DNA of 18,769 bases, taken from assembly GCA_046565785.1 (NCBI GenBank), contig JBKHXZ010000025.1, positions 1 to 18,769 of the forward strand, in the 5' to 3' direction. The DNA comes from DATHWB01 sp046565785 (lineage in GTDB: Bacteria > Actinomycetota > Acidimicrobiia > Spongiisociales > ZC4RG35). A program made the position numbers and the translations under genes. The notes beneath the pieces are model-generated. The model did no database searches. It saw only the letters and a list, made by a program, of their open reading frames with translations, and was not told the origin of the DNA. Positions 17,155 through 18,769 of the stretch are shown piece after piece. Positions within the stretch are counted from its first letter, which is position 1; each line of letters opens with the position of its first letter.

Positions 17155-17532
17155 TCACCGGCCGGTCAACGGACTCAGACGCTGTCGGCCATATCCGACG
17201 AACGCCAGAATGGTGGCGTTGACCAGATTCAGCAGGATCTGGGTGGCCTCCCCGCGGGACACATGCCAGACGGCGGCGCCGACCATCACGATCACCAGGC
17301 CATACGCGGCCAGATGGACCAACTCGGTTCGGATTCAGGTGACGGCGGGAAGGATCAGCCCGAGGCCGCCGAGGATCTCGGCGGTGCCGGCCACCACGTG
17401 CAGACCGTCGGACAGGTCGTACATCCAGCTCATCAGTTCCGGCAAGCCGTCGGGCACCACGAAGTGAGATACACCCACCCCGATGAAGTACAAGCCGAAC
17501 ACAATTTGAAGCACCCACAGCAGACGATTCAC
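17155..17532 (-). pseudogene. DoxX-like membrane protein interrupted by an in-frame TGA
   Basis: A gene of 126 codons for a small four-helix DoxX-like protein of unknown specific role; relatives are often linked to redox or stress functions. GTG 17530-17532 follows AAGGGG at good spacing. The first 65 residues run from MNRLLWVLQIVFGLYFIGVG to GTAEILGGLGLILPAVT and stop at TGA (complement of 17335-17337). The same frame continues without a shift as IRTELVHLAAYGLVIVMVGAAV, then HVSRGEATQILLNLVNATILAF to TGA 17155-17157, exactly as the family does after LPAVT. The interrupted position would usually be Gly or Arg, and CGA or GGA to TGA is a single change. Without readthrough only the first two helices are made (17335-17532). 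A baeRF3 gene lies 36 nt upstream on the same strand. Confidence 0.82.
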
Positions 17533-17568
17533 ACCGATCCCCTTCGGTCGCTGATCCCACGTTATCGA

Positions 17569-18690
17569 TCAGAATCTGCATGTCGCGACGAAGTCGTGAC
17601 CTTCGACTGCCTCGTCGGTCGGTCGGATCTCCGCGCCGAACGACCGGGCCACCATCACCAGCCGATCCACCAGGTCGACGGTTCCGACTGTTTTCGTGTC
17701 CGTGACTTCGATGTGCAGTGTGTCGGGGTCGAACCGGCCCCACACTGGTGGCGCCCCGCGCCGAACGTACACCTGGGCCAACCGACCGGCTCCAGCCGCC
17801 TCGAGGAGGGCGGGAAAGAGCGTGAGGGTGGTCCCGGCACCGACGGCCTCGGCGCCCTGCTCTCGGTGCGTGGCGAGACGCTCTGCGAAGCGTTGCTCGA
17901 TGATCGGGAGCACCCGTCGATGTACCTCTGCAGCCGTCTGCGCTCGATCGGATCCGTCGAGGTCGAGTCCGATCACCGCCCTCCGAGTGATGCGCCCGAA
18001 CGCGTCGACCACCGGATCGTCGCCGAGGACGGCAAGGGGTGCGTCGCCGCCCCCAACAGCGTGGGCAACGGAGCGGAGGAAACGCTCGACGTCCTCGTGC
18101 ATCCGGTCTGACGGATCATGTCCATGCTGGATTCCCGCCGACCCTGCCCGGTCGGAGTGACGTTGGGTCTGGGCTTCGTAGTCGATGAACCAGTTGACGT
18201 CCTCCATGGATCTCGGCAGGTCGGCGTCGATCTGGGTCGCTCCCTGGACGTCCACATCGAACAGGGCCACCGAGCCCTTGGTCAGTACCAACGCCTGAAG
18301 CGGAGCACGCTCCAGTGGCGGCAGTAGATGCCGTAGGTGGAAAGCCGTGGCCACGGTGATCGTGGTGTCGAGAGGATCCCCAACCGCGATCGGCACGATC
18401 TCACTCTGATCGTCGACGTACACCGCGAGGCCGTGACCCTGGTGCGCCCAGAACTCTTCGTCGTCGAGCAGATCGCGAACCAGGCCGAGGCGCGCCTCAC
18501 GGCTGGGACGTCGCCATCCGGCTCGGTCCATCAGGTCGTCGACGTCGGTCACCGCGTTCTTCAAACGGATGCGATCCTGCGCGGTCTCCGGGCCTTTGCG
18601 ATGAGTGGGGATCAGGATCGAGACCAGCCCTTCCCCATGCGTCACCGCCAAACGGTCGACGAGATCTCGGTCGAGGGTGAGTGGTCGCAT
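17569..18690 (-). CDS. baeRF3-family protein (bacterial/archaeal eRF1-like)
   Basis: A 373-residue cytoplasmic protein of the baeRF3 group, distant relatives of eukaryotic/archaeal release factor eRF1 whose cellular role is not established; ribosome-related or stress functions have been proposed. The family opening is clear: VSILIPTHRKGPETAQDRIRLKN (23-45), then LLDDEEFWAHQGHGLAVYV near 75-92. The middle holds LVLTKGSVALFDVD and a His/Asp-rich stretch (IQHGHDPSDRMHEDVERFLRSV). The C-terminal part has the Rossmann-like end (APLAVLGDDPVVDAFGRI, LLEAAGAGRLAQVYVRRG). ATG 18690 is preceded by GAAAGG at about 8 nt. Such genes often sit beside UspA, hemerythrin or other stress genes; here uspA is in the same window and a DoxX-like gene is directly downstream. 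Confidence 0.85.
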   Translation of the reverse strand: MRPLTLDRDLVDRLAVTHGEGLVSILIPTHRKGPETAQDRIRLKNAVTDVDDLMDRAGWRRPSREARLGLVRDLLDDEEFWAHQGHGLAVYVDDQSEIVPIAVGDPLDTTITVATAFHLRHLLPPLERAPLQALVLTKGSVALFDVDVQGATQIDADLPRSMEDVNWFIDYEAQTQRHSDRAGSAGIQHGHDPSDRMHEDVERFLRSVAHAVGGGDAPLAVLGDDPVVDAFGRITRRAVIGLDLDGSDRAQTAAEVHRRVLPIIEQRFAERLATHREQGAEAVGAGTTLTLFPALLEAAGAGRLAQVYVRRGAPPVWGRFDPDTLHIEVTDTKTVGTVDLVDRLVMVARSFGAEIRPTDEAVEGHDFVATCRF

Positions 18691-18769
18691 TTCCAGCCTT
18701 TCGTGCTGCGTGCGTCTTCCCCATTCATACCCGCAGCCGAACGATGACGAAACCGCCGACGGGGAGTTT
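18691..18769 (-). promoter_or_regulatory. Upstream region of the baeRF3 gene, to window edge
   Basis: These 79 bases precede the baeRF3 start. On the minus strand TATGAAT (near 18723-18729) resembles a -10 element, about 33 nt before the ATG, with no convincing -35. No open frame of note is visible. Confidence 0.25.

Overview
The window is a gene-dense, high-GC piece of bacterial chromosome. Actinomycetota is likely, and the Acidimicrobiia side of that phylum is a reasonable guess. The codon use is strongly GC-ending, the short beta-carbonic anhydrase closely resembles mycobacterial CanA (Rv1284), the phosphofructokinase is of the Gly/Lys type seen in actinobacteria, there is a baeRF3 protein, and there is the remnant of a heliorhodopsin, a family largely found in single-membrane bacteria. 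The lineage is an inference. I see no plasmid, phage, IS, CRISPR, tRNA or rRNA features.

Layout. 1-3313: a pyruvate:ferredoxin oxidoreductase gene (nifJ type), cut by the left window edge and split by an in-frame TGA. Overlapping its end is a dihydroorotate dehydrogenase-like gene (3310-4341). Convergent with it is 6-phosphofructokinase (4343-5362, minus), divergent from a single-domain universal stress protein (5451-5882). The 88-bp space between the last two carries a perfect 15-bp palindrome. A very strong two-way hairpin (5953-5989) separates uspA from a small membrane-anchored orphan gene on the minus strand (5989-6281) that appears frameshifted. The beta-carbonic anhydrase (6368-6871) and a GDT1/TMEM165-type transporter (6894-7460) form a minus-strand pair.

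7522-7665 (plus) holds what I read as the two ends of a heliorhodopsin gene joined by a large internal deletion: helix A (…SNDFAVPV) runs directly into the retinal-lysine helix G (VAKSALAWQ…). Next come a HAD phosphatase (7693-8412) and a tightly packed plus-strand cluster: CocE/NonD-type serine hydrolase (8427-10427), CehA/McbA-type PHP metallohydrolase (10522-11610), and a complete Opp/Dpp ABC importer (lipoprotein, two permeases, two ATPases; 11592-17154) with 1- to 19-nt overlaps at most junctions and a hairpin after the binding-protein gene. The cluster looks like an uptake-plus-hydrolysis module for a peptide, amide or ester whose identity cannot be read from sequence. Convergent with it are a DoxX-like membrane gene (17155-17532) interrupted by an in-frame TGA, and a baeRF3 (eRF1-like) gene (17569-18690).

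Theme. Central metabolism (PFOR, PFK) sits with stress-type genes (UspA, baeRF3, carbonic anhydrase). Four genes carry lesions: nifJ (TGA), the orphan small gene (1-nt shift), the heliorhodopsin (internal deletion) and doxX (TGA). TGA is the normal stop of nearly every other gene here, so genome-wide UGA reassignment is not the explanation. The choice is between real decay, programmed readthrough and sequence or assembly error. The heliorhodopsin deletion is the most striking item.
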